This document shows positions 1 through 6,219 of a stretch of DNA of 9,855 bases, piece by piece (position 1 is the stretch's first letter; each line of letters starts with the position of its first letter). The stretch is taken from contig RQOI01000007.1 of assembly GCA_003854995.1 (NCBI GenBank), positions 1 through 9,855 of the forward strand, read 5' to 3'. The stretch comes from Candidatus Zhuqueibacterota bacterium. Its GTDB lineage: Bacteria; Zhuqueibacterota; Zhuqueibacteria; Residuimicrobiales; Krinioviventaceae. The notes beneath the pieces are model-generated. The model ran no database searches. It had not been told where the DNA came from and saw only the letters and a program-made list of their open reading frames with translations. A program made the position numbers and the translations under genes.

Positions 1-87
1 AGGGGCACATCCCGCAAGGGGCACATCCCGCAAGGGGCACATCCCGCAAGGGGCACATCCCGCAAGGGGCACATCCCGCAAGGGGCA
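1..87. repeat. 16-bp tandem minisatellite, truncated by window edge
   Basis: Five complete, identical copies of the 16-bp unit AGGGGCACATCCCGCA occupy 1-80, followed by a 7-base partial copy (81-87). The array starts at the first base, so its true length is unknown. Copies are back to back with no unique spacers, so this is not a CRISPR array. The unit is not a multiple of three, so any frame read through it cycles through all three phases. Neither strand has a stop inside the array. Confidence 0.95.
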
Positions 88-246
88 TGAATATGCCGAA
101 CGATCTGGCAAACTTTATCCCAGTTTTTGATATCTTGATAATTGACGAGCTTTTCCAGTTTTTGGCTCAGTATTTACTATTTCCCAATAACAGGTACTAA
201 AATCAGTGGCATCATTCGTCATTCGTAATTCGTAATTTGTAATTTT
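88..246. other. Intergenic region between minisatellite and NYN gene
   Basis: This short stretch lies downstream of the minus-strand NYN gene. A 37-codon plus-strand ORF (87-200) begins at the edge of the minisatellite; its second ATG at 93 lies seven bases after AGGGG. The minus strand is also open from 173 to the window edge, giving peptide text such as KLEKLVNYQDIKNWDKVCQI. Either could be a small gene or a remnant, and I cannot choose between them. A 10-bp word, CCAGTTTTTG, occurs at 120-129 and 155-164. No terminator hairpin is visible for the NYN gene. Confidence 0.5.
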
Positions 247-247
247 T
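213..247. repeat. Decaying 7-bp tandem repeat
   Basis: Five consecutive heptamers read CATTCGT, CATTCGT, AATTCGT, AATTTGT, AATTTTT. Each step differs from the previous one by at most one base, so the array decays smoothly toward the NYN gene. Its last base overlaps the gene's stop codon (complement of 247-249). This is a direct reading; the function is unknown. Confidence 0.8.
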
Positions 248-999
248 CACCCCGCTTTTTCCCTATTCCGCACATAGATCAATCTGAATCGCCCTTTTTG
301 ATTTTCGCGCTGCTCGATCTCAAAGGCGCCGATCGATTTGATCAGCGGCGTCAGCTTGGCAAAACCATAGTTCCGCGAATCAAAGTTGGGCTGCTTTTTC
401 TGCAACAGATTGCCGACATCGCCAAGAAATGCCCAGCCATCGTCATCCGCCAGATCGGAGATGGTGGACGAAATCAGCTTGACCACCTTGGGCGTTATTT
501 TATCGACATTCGCCTTGCGGGAGGCTGTGCTCTTGACCGCGTCGGCTTCGCCAGTCTCGGCCTGGTCTTTGAGAATTTCAATGTAGATGAACTTGTCGCA
601 AGCCACGATGAAGGGCTCGGGCGTCTTTTTTTCGCCGATGCCGATGACCAGCGTGCCGGCTTCGCGCAGCCGGGTGGCGAGACGGGTAAAGTCGCTGTCG
701 CTGGAGACAAGGCAAAAGCCGTTGACTTTTTGCGAATAGAGGATATCCATCGCATCGATGATCATGGCGGAATCGGTGGCATTTTTGCCGGTGGTATAGG
801 AATATTGCTGCACCGGCGTTATAGCGTTTTCCAGCAGCAGCGATTTCCATTTCGCCAGGATCGGCTTGGTCCAATCACCATAAATCCTTTTGATCGTCGG
901 ATTTCCATACTTGGCTATTTCCGCCATCATTTCCTTGACAAAGGCGGAGGGGATGTTATCCCCATCGATCAGCACAGCGAGTTTTGTGTCTGGTTCCAC
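247..999 (-). CDS. NYN-domain (LabA/DUF88-like) nuclease with C-terminal OST-HTH/LOTUS domain
   Basis: A 250-residue cytoplasmic protein. The N-terminal half is a NYN domain, the PIN-like fold of metal-dependent RNases. LAVLIDGDN places D12 and D14 at the end of the first strand, NATDSAMIIDAMD gives D76 and D82, and VSSDSDF gives D101 and D103. These are the expected acidic metal-binding positions. Residues about 165-245 (GWAFLGDVGNLL, then YGFAKLTPLI and FRLIYVRN) match the OST-HTH/LOTUS pattern, a proposed RNA-binding module often fused to NYN. Family knowledge points to RNA processing or decay; the substrate is unknown. The start is GTG, chosen because the IDGDN strand follows within a few residues and GGGGA lies four bases upstream. 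The SlyD-like gene ends 104 bases upstream on the same strand, so co-transcription is possible. No signal peptide or membrane segment. Confidence 0.88.
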   Translation of the reverse strand: MEPDTKLAVLIDGDNIPSAFVKEMMAEIAKYGNPTIKRIYGDWTKPILAKWKSLLLENAITPVQQYSYTTGKNATDSAMIIDAMDILYSQKVNGFCLVSSDSDFTRLATRLREAGTLVIGIGEKKTPEPFIVACDKFIYIEILKDQAETGEADAVKSTASRKANVDKITPKVVKLISSTISDLADDDGWAFLGDVGNLLQKKQPNFDSRNYGFAKLTPLIKSIGAFEIEQRENQKGRFRLIYVRNREKAG

Positions 1000-1103
1000 T
1001 CTATCCCCTGTTGTTTACAAAAGCGAGTCACTGCAAACCGCACATCTGGACTCTGGTTTTCGCCCTCATTCAGTACTTTATTCATCCTCTACGGGCGCAT
1101 CAT

Positions 1104-1559
1104 TCACGTGTTTTCAATCTCTTCTGTCGTGGCGTCTCTGATGTCAACGACCTTTGTCTCAAAGCGCAAGGTCTCGCCGGCGAGAGGATGGTTGAAATCG
1201 ACAACGACGGTCTGCTCGTCGAATGATTTCACCACCCCTTTTTTGACGTGGCCGTCTTTCGTCTTCCGCTGCAGAATCATGCCTTCGTGCAGATCGATGC
1301 CATCGGCCAACTGGGAGCGTTGCAACGTTAACACCCGGTGCTCGTCCCGCAAACCAAAACCATCCTCCGGTTCGATCCTGATCTTCTTTTTTTCTCCTGT
1401 TTCGAGGCCCATCAATTCTTTGTCGAGGCCGAGGATCAATTTCTTCTTCCCGACCAGAAACTGGAGCGGCTTTTTCAGCTGCGCGGCAATCAATTTATTG
1501 GTTCGATCCAGCTTGAGCGAGTAGAGGATTGAGATGACTTTGCCTTTTTGAACTTTCAT
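1104..1559 (-). CDS. SlyD-like FKBP-type peptidyl-prolyl cis-trans isomerase
   Basis: A 151-residue protein. The order is typical of SlyD-type FKBPs: an FKBP half (GKVISILYSLKLD, then LILGLDKELMGLETGEKKKI), an inserted flap domain (about residues 65-115, EPEDGFGLRDEH through GHVKKGVV) and the return to FKBP with VDFNHPLAGETLRF at 120-133. DFNHPLAGE is the strongest family signature. The expected role is prolyl isomerisation and chaperone activity in the cytoplasm. The histidine- and cysteine-rich metal-binding tail of Escherichia coli SlyD is absent; this protein ends in DATTEEIENT, so a nickel-delivery role is not supported. The ATG at 1557-1559 is chosen because AAAGGAG lies five bases upstream. 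An in-frame extension to 1655 exists but has no such site. It is transcribed divergently from the phosphate permease gene. Confidence 0.9.
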   Translation of the reverse strand: MKVQKGKVISILYSLKLDRTNKLIAAQLKKPLQFLVGKKKLILGLDKELMGLETGEKKKIRIEPEDGFGLRDEHRVLTLQRSQLADGIDLHEGMILQRKTKDGHVKKGVVKSFDEQTVVVDFNHPLAGETLRFETKVVDIRDATTEEIENT

Positions 1560-1648
1560 AGTGACTCCTTTTATCTGGCAGTCGCTTGCCTGGCCAATTG
1601 GGCGTTTTGCGAAAATGGAAGTGATTTTTGCCGATCCCAAAAGGCACG

Positions 1649-1676
1649 TTATCATTCAGTGTGAAACCTGTATAAC
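1649..1676 (+). promoter_or_regulatory. Putative sigma-70-type promoter for the PiT transcript
   Basis: TTATCA (1649-1654) resembles a -35 box at four of six positions. After a 16-base spacer, TATAAC (1671-1676) matches the -10 consensus at five of six. Transcription would start near 1683, just ahead of the GGAGG at 1694-1698 that precedes the short leader ORF. The arrangement is coherent, but the match is by eye and some bacterial phyla use different promoter consensus sequences. Confidence 0.35.
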
Positions 1677-1704
1677 GGGGCTCAATTTAGATTGGAGGAA
1701 TGAT

Positions 1705-1743
1705 ATGGCTCACGTCTTTGTACAATATAATCAATTAATTTGA
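1705..1743 (+). CDS. Putative 12-codon leader peptide upstream of PiT
   Basis: ATG at 1705 opens a 12-codon ORF (MAHVFVQYNQLI) ending in TGA at 1741-1743. GGAGG at 1694-1698 sits six bases before the ATG, the best ribosome binding site in this intergenic region. The peptide has no run of a single amino acid of the kind used in classical attenuation. It may be a translated leader that affects the downstream permease mRNA, whose start is 155 bases further on. It could also be the relic of a lost gene, since the same frame is open back to 1561. Confidence 0.3.
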   Translation: MAHVFVQYNQLI

Positions 1744-1897
1744 GAAAAACATCTATTTAATTAGTGAGTGGACTATCCTCAGTTGATTAATAAAATCCTC
1801 ATTCTGAAATTAATAGCTTTCAACAATTCCAGAATTTCATTAATTTTTAGATTATTAATTGGCGGAACAGTTGTCGAACTTTCATCTGGAGAGGTCG

Positions 1898-3475
1898 ATG
1901 GACATCATTTTATTTTACCTGCCGCTCGTCGTCTTGTTCGCTCTGGCAGTATCCGATCTCATCGTCGGCGTTGCGAACGATGCCGTAAATTTTACCAACT
2001 CGGCTATTGGATCGCACGTGGCGCCTCGCTGGGCGATTATGCTTGTGGCCAGCATCGGTATTATGATCGGCACCATCTACGCAAGCGGCATGCTCGAGAT
2101 TGCCAGAAAAGGAGTCATGTATCCGCAATATTTCACATTTGACAATGTGATCATTATCTTTCTCGCTGTCATGTTCAGCGATGTCATTCTTCTCGACCTT
2201 TTCAACACCTATGGTCTGCCCACATCCACATCTGTCTCCTTTGTATTTGAGCTGCTCGGCGGTGCAGTCGCCATCGGCATCGTCAATCTCTCCAATTCAG
2301 GCGCCGATTTTTCCCAGTTGGCGCAGTACATCAATTCTGACCGCGCGTTTCTCATGATTTTCAGCATCTTTATCTCGATTTTATTGGCATTCACAGTTGG
2401 CGCTGTCGTTCAATTCTTCACCAGACTTGTCTTTACATTTCGCATTAAAAAGCACCACAAGATCAGCAGTGCTATTTGGTCTGCTTGCGCGATATCTTTT
2501 ATCGTCTATTATATTCTCATCAAAGGACTGAAAGGTTCGATGCTTCTGTCATCGCAGCAATCGCTATGGCTGCACAGTCATGCAGCGTTGTTCATTCTTA
2601 TATTTTTCCTCGCCAGCTCCCTTGTCTTTATATTCTTACGTTTCGTACTCAACATTAATCCGCTTGTCGTTGTTGTTTTGGCCGGTACGTTTGCACTGGC
2701 GCTCGCCTTCGCTGCCAATGATCTGGTCAACTTTGTCGGTGTTCCGCTTGCAGGGCTCCTTTCCTATCAAGTCACCGGCTTTGACATTCATGCAGGCGCC
2801 ACATTGATGGACGATTTGAATCAATCAACCCGGGTTCCTGTCTCTCTCTTGCTCTTCGCCGGCATCGTCATGATCTTGACATTGTGGTTTTCAAAAAAAG
2901 CGCGCCATGTCACCAAAACAGAATTGGAGCTGGCGCGTCACAGCAAAGGTAAAGAACGTTTTGAATCATCAAAAATCGCAAAATTTCTTGTTGATATCAA
3001 TTTTCTGCTTTACAGCTTTGCCAAGCGATTGCTCCCCCATTTTGTGAAAAAATGGATCGCGATACGATATCAGCCTAAAAAGCATGCCAAACACAAAAAA
3101 AACTTGTCACCGGCATTTGACCTCGTCAGAGCTTCGGTCAATCTGACGGTCGCCAGCAGTCTGATTTCACTTGGCACCTCTCTCAAGCTTCCTTTATCGA
3201 CGACGTATGTCACTTTTATGGTGGCGATGGGATCCTCGATCGCGGATGGCGCATGGGATATTAATAATGCGCCATTCAGGGTGAATGGCGTTCTCATCGT
3301 CATCGGCGGATGGTTCTTGACCGGATTTGCAGCATTCACGGCAGCTTTTATTTTTGCATTGCTGCTCCACTATGGCAGCACAACGGCCATTTTCATCCTG
3401 ATTCTAATATCCTTATTTTCTGTTTTAAGAACTCGTCAATTATTTCGAAAACATCGAGATAACATTCGCACATAA
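1898..3475 (+). CDS. PiT-family (PHO4) inorganic phosphate permease
   Basis: A 525-residue integral membrane protein with about ten or more hydrophobic segments. The two PiT signature repeats are present: GVANDAVNFTNSAIGS at 24-39 and FAANDLVNFVGVPLAG at 271-286, both around the conserved AND core. Each half also has the partner motif: YGLPTSTSVSFV at 105-116 and LPLSTTYVTFMV near 431-442. Family knowledge indicates low-affinity uptake of phosphate, often as a metal-phosphate complex, coupled to H+ or Na+. Residues about 332-405 form a long, lysine-rich hydrophilic loop, the usual cytoplasmic domain between the two halves. ATG at 1898 is preferred over an in-frame TTG at 1859 because GGAG at 1888-1891 lies six bases upstream. 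No PhoU/DUF47-like partner is next to it; instead an RCK-type pore gene follows after 54 bases. By eye the gene is less GC-rich than its right-hand neighbours. Confidence 0.92.
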   Translation: MDIILFYLPLVVLFALAVSDLIVGVANDAVNFTNSAIGSHVAPRWAIMLVASIGIMIGTIYASGMLEIARKGVMYPQYFTFDNVIIIFLAVMFSDVILLDLFNTYGLPTSTSVSFVFELLGGAVAIGIVNLSNSGADFSQLAQYINSDRAFLMIFSIFISILLAFTVGAVVQFFTRLVFTFRIKKHHKISSAIWSACAISFIVYYILIKGLKGSMLLSSQQSLWLHSHAALFILIFFLASSLVFIFLRFVLNINPLVVVVLAGTFALALAFAANDLVNFVGVPLAGLLSYQVTGFDIHAGATLMDDLNQSTRVPVSLLLFAGIVMILTLWFSKKARHVTKTELELARHSKGKERFESSKIAKFLVDINFLLYSFAKRLLPHFVKKWIAIRYQPKKHAKHKKNLSPAFDLVRASVNLTVASSLISLGTSLKLPLSTTYVTFMVAMGSSIADGAWDINNAPFRVNGVLIVIGGWFLTGFAAFTAAFIFALLLHYGSTTAIFILILISLFSVLRTRQLFRKHRDNIRT

Positions 3476-3529
3476 AATCATCGTACGGATTTAAGGTCAC
3501 TTTCAAAACAGTTTGTCCGGATTCGATTC

Positions 3530-4897
3530 ATGCTCACGTTAATAAAACGAATTTGGAAACCAATCATTTTGACGCTGATTTTTGCCATTGCCGCAGTGGC
3601 ATTTCTACAAGCGGGAATGATTGGCCTGGCGACGCCATGGAAGTTCTTCCAGGCGATGTATTACGCCCTGAGCCTTTTTTTTCTCGGCGGCGTGGACATT
3701 GGCGCGCCTGCCGCTCCCAGCCAGTGGCTCAACGTGACGCTGTGGATCTGCTACTTTCTGGCGCCGCTGCTCACCTTCAGTTTCATCTTTGTCATCATCC
3801 AGGAAAAACTGCTGAGCAATCTGCTGCCCTGGGTGAAGAACCACACCATCATCTGCGGAGCTGGCCGCAATGGCATTTTGATCTATCAGCTGCTTAAAGA
3901 GCATGCGAAAAGAGGCAAGGTCGTCATCATTGAAAAAAACAAGGACAATGCTTATGGCGACCTGCTGGAAAAAGATCCAGCGACCCTGTGGATCAGAAAA
4001 TCGTTCCTCGATATGCCGGTGCTGCAAAAGGCGCGGCTGAACAGGGCCAAGCAGATCTATCTGTCGACCAATATGAGCCTGGTCAATCTGAACGCCCTCA
4101 TCAATGTCCTGGAGATCCTGGGGACAGAGGCGCAGACGCGCGTCTACTGCCACATCGACGATGTCAATCTGCACGCCAACATGAGCGCAACCTTGTTGAA
4201 AGAGAAGAAATTCAGCCACGTGTCGTTTTTCAACGGCTATCAGAGCGTGACCAAACGATTGTACGAAAACTGGATCGTCGAAAAGGGCTATCTGTCGCCG
4301 GCCACCATCTTTATCATCTTCGGCGTTGGCAAATTCGGCCGCATGCTCCTGGCGCACATTGTCAACGATCCGCGCCGAACCATGGAGGACGAGGTCATCA
4401 TTCTGACTCGCTGCACGAACGATACCTTGGATCAGCTCAATTACATGCTGGAAAAGCAGCTGCCCCGACGCTGCACCATCCACCAGCTGATGAATGCGGA
4501 TATGGACAATCCGAAATCGTGGGATCTCATCGCCTCTCGATTGAGCGGCAAGGACAAACGGACGCTCTGTTTCCTCTGTCGCGATGATGACCTGGCCAAT
4601 TTGAACCTGGCCATCACCATGAAGAGAGGCGCGCCGAAAAAACTGCGCGAGGCCATCTACATCTGCAGGATGTACAGCGAGATGGCGCACGAGCTGGATG
4701 ACATCCTGGAGAGGCGCATCACCGAGACGCAGGCAGCTGATATCATCCTCTTTCCCCTGCAACGCGAACTGAAAGAGGCGTTCCGGGCTGAGCTCTTTCC
4801 GGGTGGCAGAGCCGCATCAGCTTCCGCGCGCCCGGACAGCCCGAATAGCGGGACGCCGCTTCCCGAGCACAGCGGCGCGGACAATGCCTCGACATAA
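3530..4897 (+). CDS. Two-TM pore protein with tandem TrkA-N/RCK NAD-binding domains
   Basis: A 455-residue ion-channel-like protein. TM1 is about 11-30. A hydrophobic re-entrant segment at 37-58 (WKFFQAMYYALSLFF then LGGVDIG) sits where a potassium channel has its pore helix and filter. TM2 is about 67-92. Two cytoplasmic Rossmann domains follow. The first starts at NHTIICGAGRNG (104-115), with an acidic residue E135 ending its second strand (VVIIEKN). The second starts at IFIIFGVGKFG (260-270). This layout matches ligand-gated cation channels with tandem RCK domains. The canonical TVGYG filter is absent, so ion selectivity cannot be inferred. The last ~33 residues are a Pro/Ser/Ala-rich, probably disordered tail. 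The start has only a weak upstream site (CCGGA), but TM1 directly follows it. Being next to the phosphate permease suggests a shared transport or ion-homeostasis role (inference). Confidence 0.82.
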   Translation: MLTLIKRIWKPIILTLIFAIAAVAFLQAGMIGLATPWKFFQAMYYALSLFFLGGVDIGAPAAPSQWLNVTLWICYFLAPLLTFSFIFVIIQEKLLSNLLPWVKNHTIICGAGRNGILIYQLLKEHAKRGKVVIIEKNKDNAYGDLLEKDPATLWIRKSFLDMPVLQKARLNRAKQIYLSTNMSLVNLNALINVLEILGTEAQTRVYCHIDDVNLHANMSATLLKEKKFSHVSFFNGYQSVTKRLYENWIVEKGYLSPATIFIIFGVGKFGRMLLAHIVNDPRRTMEDEVIILTRCTNDTLDQLNYMLEKQLPRRCTIHQLMNADMDNPKSWDLIASRLSGKDKRTLCFLCRDDDLANLNLAITMKRGAPKKLREAIYICRMYSEMAHELDDILERRITETQAADIILFPLQRELKEAFRAELFPGGRAASASARPDSPNSGTPLPEHSGADNAST

Positions 4898-4905
4898 AAA
4901 TCATT

Positions 4906-4925
4906 GCCGCCGTAAATTTGGCGGC
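4906..4925 (+). other. Inverted repeat after the pore gene
   Basis: GCCGCC (4906-4911) and GGCGGC (4920-4925) form a perfect six-base stem around an eight-base AT-rich loop, starting nine bases after the stop codon. The nearest T-run (4936-4940) is ten bases beyond the stem, so it is a poor intrinsic terminator on its own. It may be a processing or stability element at the transcript end. Confidence 0.45.
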
Positions 4926-4965
4926 CAGGGATCAATTTTTGCAACTGAGCTCGCTATCGAGATCG

Positions 4966-4998
4966 CTGCGCTCAACTCGAGACAGCGCAGGCCTTTTT
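4966..4998 (+). terminator. Possible intrinsic terminator between pore gene and M19 gene
   Basis: CTGCGCT (4966-4972) pairs perfectly with AGCGCAG (4984-4990) around an 11-base loop. GCC and then five T residues (4994-4998) follow. The stem is short but GC-rich. It lies about 70 bases after the pore gene stop and 28 bases before the SD of the M19 gene. If active, it separates the transport pair from the two hydrolase genes. Confidence 0.4.
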
Positions 4999-5035
4999 CG
5001 CGATGACAACGAGACAGGATCAGCCGGAGGACAAC

Positions 5036-6196
5036 ATGTCCAGCACAGATATCGATTGGCAAAAGATACACCGCGACGCGACGGTCGTGGATATACACGC
5101 GCATCCGTCGCTGAAAATATCGCTCTGGAATCGGCTCTTGACAACGCGCATCAAGTCGAGTCGATCATTTGATCCATTCAGCATCCACACTGATTTCATC
5201 AGCCTGAAAAAAGGCGGCGTCGATCTGCTGCTGTCCACAGCCTATGCGCCGGAACGGGGCATTCTGCAGGAATGTCAATACATCAAGGCGATGAAATACC
5301 TCATGCCGCGTAAATGGAAAAAAGTGTACGGCCAGCCCTATTTTGACGTGGTCATGCAGATGCTCGACCTCATGGAAAGCGCGGTCGAGAACGCCATCGA
5401 TGAGAACGGCGTTGCGATGGCCACGATGATAAAATCGGTCACAGCGCTCGAAGACTATCTGCAGCGGGGACAAGATCGCCCCATCGGCATCATCCACAAC
5501 ATCGAGGGCGCGCATTGCCTGGAAGGCAAAATCGACAATCTGGAAAAATTCTATCAGCGCGGCGTCGCCTATTTGACCATCGCCCATTTCTACGCCAATG
5601 CGGCCGTCCATCCCTGCTTCCCCTATCCCGAGAGCGTGCAGATAGCCGGCTGCTTCAAGGGCGACCGCAACCTGGCGCTAGGCCTGACGCCATTCGGCGA
5701 AGAGGTCATTGAAAAGATGATCGAGCTGGGCATGCTGCTCGACATCGCCCACTGTACGCCCACCGCACGCCGCCGCATCTATGCCATTGTCGGCAAGCGC
5801 GCGCCGATCATCGCCTCGCACGTCGGGGCGTACGCGGTGAATCCCGATCCGTACAATCTGCGGGACGAAGAGATCAAAAAAATCTCTGATTCCGGCGGCA
5901 TGATCGGGGTCATTTTCATGAACGACTGGCTCATGCCGCACGCGACGAAACGGGGCATCAATTTTATCTCGCGCACGATAGAGCATCTCATCCGCGTCGG
6001 CGGCATCGAGCACGTCGCCATCGGCACTGATTTTGATGGCTTCACTGACACGCCAGATGACTTGAAAGATGCCGCCGAGCTGCCGCGCCTGACGCAACGA
6101 TTGATCGCCGACGGCTATTCCGTCGCCCAGATCCACAAGATCCTGGGCGAGAACGCCCTGCGCGTCCTGTGTCAGGGCTGGAGGAAAAAAACTTAA
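5036..6196 (+). CDS. Peptidase M19 (membrane dipeptidase-like) metallohydrolase
   Basis: A 386-residue TIM-barrel metallopeptidase of the renal dipeptidase family, which cleaves dipeptides using a two-zinc site. The ligand positions can be traced: VVDIHAH (H21, H23) on the first strand, HNIEGAH (bridging E157), LLDIAHC (H239), IIASHVGAYAV (H262) and IGTDFDG (D332). Classical members have HxD at the first site; here it is HxH. SHVGAYAVNPDPYNLRDEEI is typical of the family after the fourth strand. There is no signal peptide or lipid anchor, so it is probably cytoplasmic and may handle dipeptides or wall-derived peptides. GGAGG at 5026-5030, five bases before the ATG at 5036, decides the start; an in-frame ATG at 5003 lacks such a site. 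The phosphoesterase starts 23 bases after the stop, so the two are likely co-transcribed. Confidence 0.9.
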   Translation: MSSTDIDWQKIHRDATVVDIHAHPSLKISLWNRLLTTRIKSSRSFDPFSIHTDFISLKKGGVDLLLSTAYAPERGILQECQYIKAMKYLMPRKWKKVYGQPYFDVVMQMLDLMESAVENAIDENGVAMATMIKSVTALEDYLQRGQDRPIGIIHNIEGAHCLEGKIDNLEKFYQRGVAYLTIAHFYANAAVHPCFPYPESVQIAGCFKGDRNLALGLTPFGEEVIEKMIELGMLLDIAHCTPTARRRIYAIVGKRAPIIASHVGAYAVNPDPYNLRDEEIKKISDSGGMIGVIFMNDWLMPHATKRGINFISRTIEHLIRVGGIEHVAIGTDFDGFTDTPDDLKDAAELPRLTQRLIADGYSVAQIHKILGENALRVLCQGWRKKT

Positions 6197-6219
6197 TTTG
6201 CCATTTGCTTCGGGGACTG

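Larger units (their letters stand above)
1560..1897. other. Divergent AT-rich intergenic region with leader ORF
   Basis: These 338 bases separate the divergent SlyD-like and PiT genes. The part next to the SlyD-like gene is mixed in composition. From about 1725 to 1860 it is strikingly AT-rich, with repeated ATTAAT words, unlike the flanking genes. The plus strand carries a promoter-like pair at 1649-1676 and a 12-codon ORF at 1705-1743. No convincing promoter for the minus-strand gene was found. Confidence 0.6.

Noticed and set aside
1..87. CRISPR array
   Set aside because: Units are contiguous and identical, with no unique spacers and no cas genes in view.
298..1524. A 408-codon plus-strand open frame antisense to the NYN and SlyD-like genes
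   Set aside because: It crosses both well-supported genes and their intergenic gap, has no family motifs, and is explained as the antisense shadow of coding DNA.
1859..1897. Upstream TTG start for the PiT permease adding 13 residues
   Set aside because: The added residues (MAEQLSNFHLERS) are not family-like, and GGAG is correctly spaced from the ATG at 1898.
3605..4762. A 385-codon minus-strand open frame antisense to the pore gene
   Set aside because: It lies fully inside the pore gene. Its product is rich in Q, H, D and V without domain motifs, typical of an antisense shadow, while the sense protein has clear Rossmann motifs.
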